From Amphirosellinia nigrospora (taxonomy: Eukaryota > Ascomycota > Sordariomycetes > Xylariales > Xylariaceae): 64,000 bases of DNA. The first letter of the stretch is position 1, and the number at the start of each line of letters is the position of its first letter. A program made the position numbers and the translations under genes. Under the pieces are notes generated by a model. It was not told where the DNA came from. It ran no database searches and saw only the letters and a list, made by a program, of their open reading frames with translations. Where the stretch lies: assembly GCA_004123355.1 (NCBI GenBank), contig SCHM01000003.1:5785058-5849057 (forward strand), read 5' to 3'. Shown here one piece after another: positions 50,499 through 62,000 of this stretch.

Positions 50499-51313
50499 GA
50501 TGAACATGCATGAAGCTAACTCAGTCGGTCGTAGACTGGCTATGACGGCGTGGTAGGAATGCCTGTTGTTGGTAACATGTTGATTTCCATCATCCATTCT
50601 AGCGCCATCTCCGCATTTCAAGCAAATCGCGCATCTATTTTCACCCTCCCACGTTAACTACCCAGTGTGGACTGTCTCTCAAGAAGAGATTCCGAGGAAC
50701 CGGGCTCGCGTACATAACAAGCCATGCTGAGTTTTCTGGCCGTGAAGGAAGTATGCGAAGGGTTTGATCTTTTATTCGATTGAATGTTGTGCTTAGCCTG
50801 TAGATTTTTAGGACGATAAGTGCCTAGTTGAACGGTTGGTAATTGGCTCCAATAGGAATCCGCCTGCAACTCAATTGACTGCTCTTCTTACTCTCCGGCG
50901 GTCGACCGGCAGTAGGGTCCGATCAACTCTGATAACCCCATTTTCGAGATTAGAATTGTAATAGAAATGAAGACGAAGTGGGACTAGAGGGCCTCGGAAT
51001 ACCGGTAAGGACAGATGCTACAGGAAGAAGTCATAACGTATGTCCTCGATGACTACCTACTTGCGGTAAGTGCATCACTCTCGTGTCTGCGCAGGGCAGC
51101 GGTGCTTGTCCGCCTTTTAGACCTTCGGTTGTCAAAGAGACTTCAGCATCGAATAAAAGCATGCTATCTCTACTGTACATATAGCTTTCGAAGACACGAA
51201 CCTGTCTCATGCAAACAGGCCCTGGCGGAAGAAGGATCAGGAGAAGCGGAAAAAGGTCTCTCATCCGAATATGCGATTTTAGCAGGGATATTCGGCACGT
51301 TAACCTGGATAGG

Positions 51314-51322
51314 TTATCAGAT
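51314..51322 (-). promoter_or_regulatory. ATCTGATAA (minus strand), SreA-type site
   Basis: TTATCAGAT on the plus strand is ATCTGATAA on the minus strand, an exact consensus match 54 bases before the palindromic pair. Confidence 0.6.
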
Positions 51323-51375
51323 CTTACCCTTGCTAGACGGTCCCATATCAATGTTAGATTGGACCGTGAAAATTT

Positions 51376-51394
51376 TTATCTGATCATCAGATAA
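51376..51394. promoter_or_regulatory. Palindromic double SreA-type site
   Basis: TTATCTGATCATCAGATAA is a perfect dyad around one central base, so each half reads ATCAGATAA, one site per strand. Together with the sites at 50490 and 51314 this makes four exact ATCWGATAA matches in 0.9 kb. I noticed no others in the window. It is about 1.6 kb from the NRPS start and 1.9 kb from the monooxygenase start. Confidence 0.65.
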
Positions 51395-52138
51395 GATCAA
51401 AGACGGCACATCGCGAAGCCACATGGCTTGGCATTAGGGATCTTTCACAAGGATCGGAGTGCTCTTGTCAAGGAGGAAGGTCGCTGTAAGCGAGAAAAGG
51501 GAATCAGTCGAAAAAAAATTCTATGGTAACATAAATCTCTCCACGTTCCGTCTGGATTGAGGCAAAATACACTCATGTATGTACACTACCGCAGCCGATT
51601 CGGAGATGATTTTAGATGTACGGCCCATCTTAGGAGTTAGCAAGTATTTCTTTAGATATCGATACAGTCTAAAATTGAATTGTAGCTAGTATTTTTGACA
51701 GGCCGGCCTTACTTCAAGGTCAATTTGTCGAATACAAAGAGAAACATGATGGATCGTGTACTATCATGCTTCGCTGTAAGTTTGCCTCTCAGAAAATCGA
51801 CCAGTCTCGGACACTTTGGATAGCCTTCATTCGCCTGATGGCGAATTTGTAAGCTCGTCAGATTTTATAAAGCTTTCAGATTTAGCATAATTTCTGTTAG
51901 GGATGCACAAGTATGTTGGTAATGTAGCTTCGCAATCACAAAACAATGTAATGTAAACAACTTTGAGCCGAGATCTTACTTGACATGTCGAAGTGTCCGA
52001 ATAGAAGTCAATTATTCACATTCTGTATAATGTTTTTTGGCTATTTCCCTCTTATTTATCACGCCTTTTACCCTTGGTTTTCTTCGCTTCACTTCCTTGT
52101 AACTACTACTACGCCGGCGTCTTGTGCCCCGCCATTGC

Positions 52139-52257
52139 TAGCTACCTAGGTTAGACTACCATAGCATATCTAGGTACCGGATTACATCTCGATACAGGTA
52201 CAGGAGGAGGTGCTGTAGGCACAGGTGTCTAGGTAGGTACTTCGTCACGGTACCTAA
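52139..52257. promoter_or_regulatory. TAGGTA palindrome group upstream of the NRPS
   Basis: TACCTAGGT, ATCTAGGTACC, GTCTAGGTAGGTAC and CGGTACCTA occur within about 120 bases, some 760 to 870 bases before the NRPS start. The same motif family precedes two other genes in the window. Confidence 0.3.
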
Positions 52258-53012
52258 GGCAGCAACTTACCTCGTTAGTGTCCAAGTAGCAGGTAAAAAG
52301 CACTGTGCAAGCCACCTGGCACCTTACTTGTTCGCTTACATGGAATGCTCCGCTTAGCTACCACCCTTGGGGGACATCTATGCGGGTATTATTACGAACG
52401 CTACTTACACATCACCGAACCACATACTCTTAACAAGAAGAGACGAATACAAGCTTGACTAGTTCGAGCTTCTCGCTCACAAACGGAGATATGGCAATCG
52501 CTTTGCCTTGCCTGGAGAGGTACCTGGCCCCCTCACTTATGGCGCGCTTAGAAACCCGTCACCCGCTTTAGCGCTCCCTATCTTCCTCCCCTCCTTCTCT
52601 GAATGAGTTGTTAGAATCACAGGTTTGCTCGTAGCAGTCACCGTGTGCGACAATATCCAATATCGGCCACTTGCCTCTGGGTAGACATACACAACATACT
52701 TTTCTTCTATTGTCACCTATAGAATGCTGGTTATGCTGTGTCGTATTCCTGGATACAAGCTTTAGTACTTTTGCCACGAAGCTCTTTGTGACAGCCCAAC
52801 ATCGCACCACTGCCACGCTTTATCCCTCGACCTCTTTATGCTTGACGCCGCTTTTCATGGCACAAAATAAGACATATTGTATATCGGTGGCAGACGCCAC
52901 TTGTTTGAGACTCGAGATTCTCCCACAACAACGACTACAACAACTATACTACGACAACTATTCATAACAGACAAACCTATAATCTCATTCTAGAACACCG
53001 CGATACTTTGCC

Positions 53013-56000
53013 ATGCTCCCGGACCACCCAAGATCCCTGCATATTGATGATGGTGTATCCATCCTTAATGCGAAGCCTAAAAGGCTCCCCGCCCCTGTTT
53101 CCTTCATGAGCTCGTCTCACTGGCGAGTAACGATGGTGTGTCTGCTGCCATTGACTTTCTATCCGAAAGCGGCCGACGCATCTCCTCTCTTATGCAGAGT
53201 TACATGCAGCATCCCTCACGCTGGCTTCTAGTATATCTTGCATCTTGAGATCAGCACAGTCCCAGACTACCTCCAAATCTGCGGCTCAGGACCCGCTGGT
53301 TATACCTATTCTCTCTCCTCAGTCACCTCAGCTTTACGTTGCTATACTAGCTGCACTTAAGGCTGGAGGTGCCTTTTGTCCGCTGAGTGCTGATGCTCCA
53401 CCTGACAGGGTGAAGTTTATACTCCAAGATGTAAAAGCTCAAATTGTGTTGGTAAGCCGAGAGCTTGCCTCAAAAATTCCCACAGACAACAATGCTTACA
53501 CAGTCATATTCATCGACGATGTTCTGGATATTTCTGAAATCAAGTGCAATAGCTTAGCTAGCTGCCGTGAGCTGAAACCTGAGGATCTCGCATATGTTAT
53601 GTACACTTCCGGGTCAACAGGTACGCCCAAGGGCGTTGCTGTCTGTCATTTGGCTGCAACCCAGTCCATCCTGGCTCACGAGCAACATATACCGTCTTTC
53701 TCACGCTTTCTCCAGTTTGCAGCCCCGACGTTTGATGTGTCTATTTTCGAAATATTTTTCCTCTTTTTCGAGGCTCGACCTTGGTGGGATGTAACCGTGC
53801 AGAGATGTTGACTGACCTTACTGGGGTTTTGAAGAGGATGGAAGTTGACGCCTGCGAATTGACGCCCTCTGTTGCCGGCAGTTTGTTGAGGCAACGTTCG
53901 AGAGCACCAAGTTTACGACTGCTTTTAACAATCGGAGAAATGCTCACAGAGCCTGTTATTCGAGAGTTTGTGTGGTAATCAAGACAAGTTGAGTATGTTG
54001 TGGGGCATGTATGGACCGACTGAGGCCGCCATCCACTGGTGAGATTCATTCTTAATGTGGAACATTCCTTGGAGTTGACTGACAGATCGTACAGCACCAT
54101 CCAAGCAGCCTTTCCACTCGCTTCAGAGAGAAGTACAATAGGCATACCCTTCGATACAGTTTCGGCATTTGTCATTCGTATCCAAACCGATAGCGATGTG
54201 ACCTTCCAGTTCGAAATCCTTCCTTTGGGGAGATCGGAGAGCTTGCCCTTGGCGGATTGCAACTCGCGACCTACTATTTAAACAGACCCCAGCAAACAGC
54301 GGAAGTCATTCGTAGACACGCCTTGGGACGAGTTACAGAACCGGCGACAAAGCCAAGATCAGGCCAGAGGAGAATCGAATGCTTAGGCAGAATCGAAGAG
54401 GGCCAGATAAAACTGAACGGTCAAAGACTTGAGCTAGTGAGTGAACAAGTTTTATTACGGACACCCGGATGCCATAGTGCTGTTGCGGCGGTGATCTCGA
54501 ATATTTTGGTTGTATTTGCCGCCGTGGAACAGGAGTCCGATTCATACACACGGCTATGGACTCAATGCCGCTCTTGGTTGCCAGCCTTCATGGTCCCTAC
54601 GGACATTGTGACAATGGCACAGCTTCCACAGTTACCATCCGGAAAGGTTGACAGGAAGCGACTGGTTGACGATTACTTGGCCCGAGGAATAATTATCACT
54701 GAAGACGAAGAGGCCGCCGATGATTCTGAACAACTTCTCTGTGAGGTTGCTACCGCCATCCTGGGGAACGAGTTAGCCCGTTAACCGAATTCTCTGTCGC
54801 AAAGTTGGACTCATTGGCTGCTATTGAATACGCGTCTATTTTACGAGAAAAGGGTATATCTGTCGCGCCAGTCGATATTCTAACCGCTAAAACGCCTCGA
54901 GAATTGCGACAAAGGATTAAAGATGTTGTGACACCGGCCACCGGCCAAGACCCAGGCCATCAGGCCACGCCGTATCAGTCTTTTGATGCCTACCTAGACA
55001 ATATGAAACTAAACCCCGCATTAGGGGATCAGATCCATAAAATTGATCGTATAGAAGGAGCTACGCCTTTACAACAATCAATGATCGCCGAGACGCTGAA
55101 AGAGGCTCGTCTATACATCAATCAAGTCGAGCTGGAGCTGACCACACACGTCGCTCTAGATGTACTACAGTCAAGCCTTAAAACTTTGGCGGAATGCAAT
55201 GAAATTCTTCGAACTGGTTTTATCTTCTTAGAAAACCAACTATGCCAAGTAATTTGGAAGCAGCTTGATGATACTCAACTTTACGATAATATTGATCAGA
55301 ACAATTCGAAAGTCGATGTCGATGATATCGAATTTCTTCTTCGTCCGTTAAAGATAGAAATTCGACGCGCTAAATCGGGAGCGAATAGCTTGAGTTTGTT
55401 TTGGACGCTGCATCACGCGATCTACGACGGGTGGACTATGGATCTCATCATCGAAGATTTATCACTGCTTCTAAGCGGCCAGCCACCCGCAAAAAGACCG
55501 CAATTTTCTCAGGTCATGAGGTACCTAAACTCCACCTCCAAACTTGATACCATTGATTCAATGGAGTTCTGGAGCGAGCACCTTCGCGGAGTTGATGCTG
55601 TCACCGCATCGAAGTTTCAGACCATAGCGATTTTGAAGCCAGATCTTGTCGTCACTACTACCAATATTCCTCTTCACCCCAAAGATTTAAAGGACTTTAT
55701 GCTAAAAGTCTCGGTGGGACCTCAAGTGCTTTTTCAGGCGTGTCTCGTATGGCTATGGACCGCAGTCCGAGGCAATGAAGATGTCTTAATTGGTTGTGTC
55801 TCGTCAGGACGAAGCCTTCCACTGTCTGGGATTGACAAGCTCATGGGTCCATGTATGATGACGTTGCCGCTCCGAATCAACATATCTAGATACAGAACTA
55901 TTATCGAGCTACTTCAAAACATTCATTCGATCAACCGGGAGACTCTGCGACATGGCCACATCCCGCTATCTAAAATAAAAAAGCCGCAAGTCTTTCTAGT

Positions 56001-59000
56001 AGCTCAAGTTTATTTGATGTTATATTTGCCTATCAGGAGTCCGCCGCGAGCCGTCGAAACAAGTCAAGCACTGTCCGAGAGGTATGGCATCGCGATGCTA
56101 CAGAAGCCAAGTTAGTTGTTGAGATACAACCCTGTGAAGACCATTTCATCTGCCAAACTACATCCCAGACAAACATCATCCCTCAATATCTGGCTAAAGC
56201 TTTTGCTGGCCATTTGGGTTCCCTCGTCGGCTACTTCAATAGGCATTTCGACGCGCTAATTGAGACAATACCTCTATGTTTCCCATTTGATAACTTGTCA
56301 CATTTTAATGACACTCCGAAAACTATGAAAACTTATCGAAGTTTACCTGAAATGGTAGAACAGTCTGCTTCGCGGTCTCCATCAGCATCAGCGCTCTGTT
56401 TCGCAACATCAATAAGCCCGTCCACTGTGGATTCAATATCATTGTCATATCACGAGCTTAACTCTAAAGCAAATCAGATTGCTCGTTATCTACAGCAGTG
56501 CGGCCTTAATTGTGGGAGCATCATTGCCATTGTTATGAACAAATCGCCCTTGCTATACTGCAGTATACTAGGAATATTGAAGTCTGGATGTGCATATCTT
56601 CCCATTCTTCCTAGCACCCCATTAACAGAGTCAACGTTATTCTCGACCAAGCCGAACCATGCCTTTGTATTGTAGACACAAGTTCGTTGTCGCTCATAGT
56701 TAACCGATGGTCTCCAAAGATAATCAATGTGGAAACAGCGACCTTCTCATCATACTTAAGTACCAACCTTGAGGTATGCAGTGAACCAGCTGATCTGGCA
56801 TACGTTATTTATACGAGGTACGATCTTTAGAACATTCTTCCTGGCCTCTTGCTTTATGTTCTGCTACTGATTGTATGTAGTGGCACAACTGGTGTCCCCA
56901 AAGGTGTCTCAGTTACCAATCGAAACATTTCGAGTAATATCAGCACACTTTCAAGCATCTATCCACACGATCCAGCTGGCAGAATGCTGCAAGCATGTTC
57001 CCAGGCTTTTGATGTTTCGGTTTTCGAAATATTTTTTGCGTGGGCAAACAGCATGTGTTTGTGTGCTGCGACTAATGATACATTATTTGAAGATTTGGAG
57101 CAGGCTGTCAGAGCACTTAGAATTACTCATCTTAGTCCAACCGTCACAGTGGCGTCTTTGTTGCACCCAAACAATGTTCCTACTGTGAAGTTCTTGGTTA
57201 CATCTGGCGAGCCGATGACCGATGAAGTCCTTTATAGGTGGTCACAGCATCTTTACCAAGGTGAAATTGCTATAAAACTCTCTTATACTCCGTAGAAGCT
57301 AACAGGTCTTAGGTTATGGTCCTTCTGAAACGACTAATATCTGCACAGTCCGCAAAGTCTATGAAGGCGATTCATCACAATTCCTTGGATGGTCTTTAGA
57401 GAACACCTCTACATTTGTTCTGCATCCAAGCTCCACTCACCTCGTCCCGGTGGGTTGCATAGGTGAATTATGTTTCGGTGGTGACCAAGTAGCATCAGGG
57501 TATTTGAAGCTCCCTGAGGCCACTGCCGCAAAGTTTATCGATCATCCTAAATACGGCCGGCTCTACCGATCTGGGGATCTGGGACGCATGCTTCCTGACG
57601 GCTCTCTACTTATTCATGGCCGGATAGACACACAAGTGAAACTTCGAGGCTTGAGAATCGAATTGCAGGAGATACAAGCAATAGCATTGAGAACTGGTAT
57701 TACTCGAGCATGTAAAAGTGCCCTTATCAGTTATCAGGACTCCAAAACCCAGCGACTTTCCTTATTTTATGTTCCCTCCGACTATGACGCAGTTAGGTTC
57801 CAATTGTTACCTCTCACAGACCGTTTTAAAGAGCAAGGAAGGACTCTCCGGCATACACTTCAATCCTATCTCCCAGATTATATGGTGCCTACGTGTGTAT
57901 TCCCCATATCTACGCTTCCCTTGACTTCTTCGGGCAAGATAGACGAAGTCCAATTACGTAGCTCCGTCGAAGAGCTTTCGCCTAGCACCTTCAACGCTTA
58001 TAGCTCGACTGAAGATCACCTTGATGCCCACTCCGACTGGTCTAGAACAGAGACTTTGATTGCTGACGTGATAATGGATCTGTTGGAAACGGATATGAGC
58101 GATTTCAATCGCTGGACTCCATTCTCCGCGCTTGGTCTAGACTCGATTTCTGCGATGCCTGTTGCCCGCAAGCTTCAATCAATCTTGAAACAGCGAATTC
58201 CTCTTTCTCTTCTTCTCCAGAACCCAAATATTAATCGGCTAGCGTCCTCTGTTGAGAAGCTCATAGGTCGTGAACAGACTACAAATTCAACAGAACCCCT
58301 CCTTCCGGCAGAGCTCGAACAAATTATGAGGAAACAATTCACAGCTAGCGGGCATTCAATCACCAAGGTTCTTCCGTGTACCCCATTACAAGAAGCAATG
58401 GTGATGTCTTCATTAACCCCCCGGCCAAAAACTGCCGATAATGAAGTGGCTTACTATAATCAAATGTTATTTCAACTTCGTGTACCATACGCTGTCGTCA
58501 TGAGTCTTTGGAACGAGGTTATCCGACGGCACGAAATCCTACGAGCCGTATTTGTTACATCTGATAACATCAGGTACCCGGTCATGCAGATAATACTAGA
58601 GAGTCATATTCCTAAGTGGGAAGTTTTGGAAACCGAGAATAGTTCGCTACGGGAGCGGGCTTCGCAACATATTGCCTCCACGTCGTCCACCACAGAACTT
58701 AATAAGCCACCTATGGGCTTAGCCATAATTCGAACCAAAGAATCTGGAGACTACCTCTCGTTCGTATGCCACCATGCCATGTACGACGGCATCTCCATGC
58801 GGCTCATGCTGTCAGAAATTGAGTCTCTATACCACGGCAGGCCGCTATCAGCCCCATCCTCTTTCGAGCTTTTCCTCCGGGAAATGCGGTTACCTGATCC
58901 AGATCAGGGTAGCTTCTGGAAACACCTTTTCCTTGGGTTTCGCCCGACTCCTCTGGGCCACAAGCAGATCAAAAGAGATACGGATATAATGCCTAGGAGC

Positions 59001-62000
59001 GTGCCTGCAAAGGCGCCCGGAGTATCTTTGAAGCTTATTGAGTCCCAGCTTCGAGATGTGGGCGTTTCAATGCTAGCCCTAGTTCAGACTGCTTGGGCAA
59101 TCACATTAGCTATACTAAGCCAAGGGAGCGATATATCATTTGGTAGTGTTGTCAATGGTCGTTCTGTTTCATCGGAAGGAGTCGATAACCTTGTAGCTCC
59201 TTGCTTCAATACTCTGCCAATTCGCATGAATCTCTCTCTCTCGACCTTTCATATCGACCTCATGAAGAATTTTCAGAGTGTCAATGCAAAGCTTTTACTA
59301 TATCAGTTCACAAGTTTACGACAGATTCAGAAAGAAGTTGATCCAGAATCGCGCCTCTTCGACACCTTGGTTATTCTTCAGCCGCCGACAACGCCTCTAG
59401 ATGACAAATTGTGGTCCTTGGTATATGAAGATGGCGTCATGGATGTAAGTTTGAATTTTGAATTTGAATACATAGGGCAAATGCTTATAGGCTCACTAGG
59501 TTCCGATTGTTTGCGAAGTCATTCCTTGTAATCTGCAAAACAGGCTGACAGTACAGCTTCATCGAGATAGGTGAGTGCTCGCCCTACCTCAGTGAAGTCT
59601 ATTGAAAGTTTTGTCAGCTGAATTATTGTAGATCTAAATTTTCATATGAAGCTTTACAGCTTATTGGCAAGACTTTTAGCCATGTTCTTGATGTCTGCCT
59701 AAGATATCCCTTGTCCCATATCCTCACTCTCGAAAGGCTACCAGATGACTGGCAAAATGACATCTCAAGATTGTTCCATCATGAAGCAGATGCCCGGACT
59801 TCCAGTCACATATCCTCTCGAAGACCGATATATGAAGATACATGGTCCCCCTTAGAGTTAACCGTCCGTAAAACACTAGCGAAGCTTGCAGATATTTCAG
59901 AGGGGCAAATCCAGCGTCTTATACCAATATATCGATACGGTTTAGACAGCATAACCGCTATTCAGTTAGCAACCTTACTTCGCCGGCAGGGTGTCTCCGT
60001 CTCTGCCATTGACGTTATGGAGAATCCGACATGTGCTGGGATAGCTAAGGTAGCAGGTGCTATGACAAGCTTCGTCGAGGAGAAGCCTCAGAAGAATACG
60101 ATTTTGGTAGATTTCAAAAGCAAGTAGAAAGACAAGTACTTGAACATGGGTTTGACTTCGAAATGATCGAGGCAATACTGCCATGCACTGTCACCCAGCA
60201 AGGTCTACTTTCGCAGTTTTTAGCATCAAGTGGACGTTACTACTTCAACTATTCCTCTTGGGCTCTTGACACAACAGCCAGCTTGGAGATAACTGCCCAG
60301 GCATGGTCGCAACTCGCCAACCATCATCAAATCCTCCGAACTGGCTTCGCTCCAGTCAATCACCCAGACAGCTCCTTTACAATGGTGACGTACAGTACAA
60401 GTCACTTCACTGCTCCAATCGAAATTTATCGATCGGGTCAATTTGATGCTGAGAAATGGCTGTCGAATGCCAGAACCCACGCTCTTGGCACATTGATATA
60501 TCCGCCCTGGAGACTTGCACTTGTGGCTCCGGGGACGCCTACAGTGAAGAGCCCTAGAAATGCATTTGCGATGCACCATGCTCTTTACGATGCCTTCACA
60601 CTCCGAAGGCTATTGCAGGATTTAAACGAACTTATCTCTAATGGTAATCAGTCGGAATTTGCAACCATTGACGCGCGTTATCTTACTATCTTAATCTCAC
60701 CCAGTCCAGCCAGCTAGCCGGGGATGCATTCTGGAAACGGAAAGCAGATGAATTTGCCTTTCATAAATTCCCGGTTATGACACCACTTCAGGTCGTCAGT
60801 TCCAATTTTTCGACGGCGTCACGGACATGTAAGGCGTCTTCCTCATCTCTCCGCCAGGCAGCATCTGAAGCTAGTATCACTCTGCAAGTAGCACTGCAAG
60901 CTGCTTGGACACGCCTTCTTAGTGCATATGTCGGAGAATCTCGGGTCACATTTGGGGTCGTCTTCGACGGGCGGACTACTGATATCGCACGAAAGTCAAC
61001 TCTTCCAATGATCACTACCTTACCCGTGATTGCCAAGAATGTGACTTCAAATTCTGAACTAGTTCGGCAGATCATGTTGTATAATACCGACATACGACGT
61101 TTTCAATTCACACCAATGCCCAAATTCAACGTTCTATTGGAACCACTGGGCCATTATTCGACACTATCCTGATCTATCAGACTGCAGATAAGACCACAAA
61201 ACCGCTACCATTCCGCGTCATAAACGAACTTGCGTCCGTGGAATATCCAATCTCTCTGGAAGTCGAAGAGACCGCTTCCAACACCACACTACTGAACTTA
61301 GCTTTTAGAGATAGCGTACTCCCACCAGAGCAGGCTACGCTCCTTCTGAGCCAGTTCGAAGCTATACTCATGGATTTAATAGCCCCCATTGAAGGTTCTA
61401 AGGCTTGTCTTGATGTCAGAAAGCCTGACATATTTTCAATCATTCCTCCAAGTTACGACTCACTTCCCATAGAAAAGGACCTCCTACATGAACTTTTAGA
61501 GCGTTCTGTTAAGCTTCTCCCTTCAGCCATAGCTCTCGAATTCATTGAAGAGGTGACGCATCTCAACAAAACTCAAAAATGGACATACCAAGAACTAGAT
61601 GCGTTGGGTAATCAAGTGGCTCATTTCATCACTAACCATGGAGTTGATCCGGGAAGCATTATTGCAACATGCTTTAACAAATGCCCTATCGCTTATTTTA
61701 CACTCCTTGGTATTCTAAAAGCCGGTTGTGCATTCCTCTGTCTCGACCCTTCGGCCCCTGCTGCACGGCAAGTCTTCATTCTCAATGATTCCAAAGCGGC
61801 CATGTTGATGCTCTGCGAAACTTTTGAATGGGTTGGTGAGGCTTTGTTGCCAGTTCACATGATTAACGATAGCACATTGGAGTCACTTCCAACTTCGCGA
61901 CCGTCTCTACAACGTCAAGTACTACCATCTGATTCGTGTTATTGTTTATATACGAGTGGTACGACCGGCGCCCCTAAAGGATGTCTAATAAGCCATGAAA

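Larger units (their letters stand above)
49435..53012. other. Divergent promoter region of the siderophore locus
   Basis: These 3.6 kb separate two divergent siderophore genes. I see no convincing gene; frames at 51.0 to 51.4 kb on both strands are unrecognisable. Four ATCWGATAA sites fall between 50490 and 51394 and are listed separately. A TAGGTA palindrome group lies at 52139 to 52257. The long span leaves room for an unseen small gene or non-coding transcript. Confidence 0.5.

Noticed and set aside
51015-51383. 122-codon plus-strand frame in the siderophore promoter gap
   Set aside because: An equally long minus-strand frame overlaps it, no family is recognisable, and the last bases coincide with the GATA sites. 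Left as non-coding, though a small gene cannot be ruled out.
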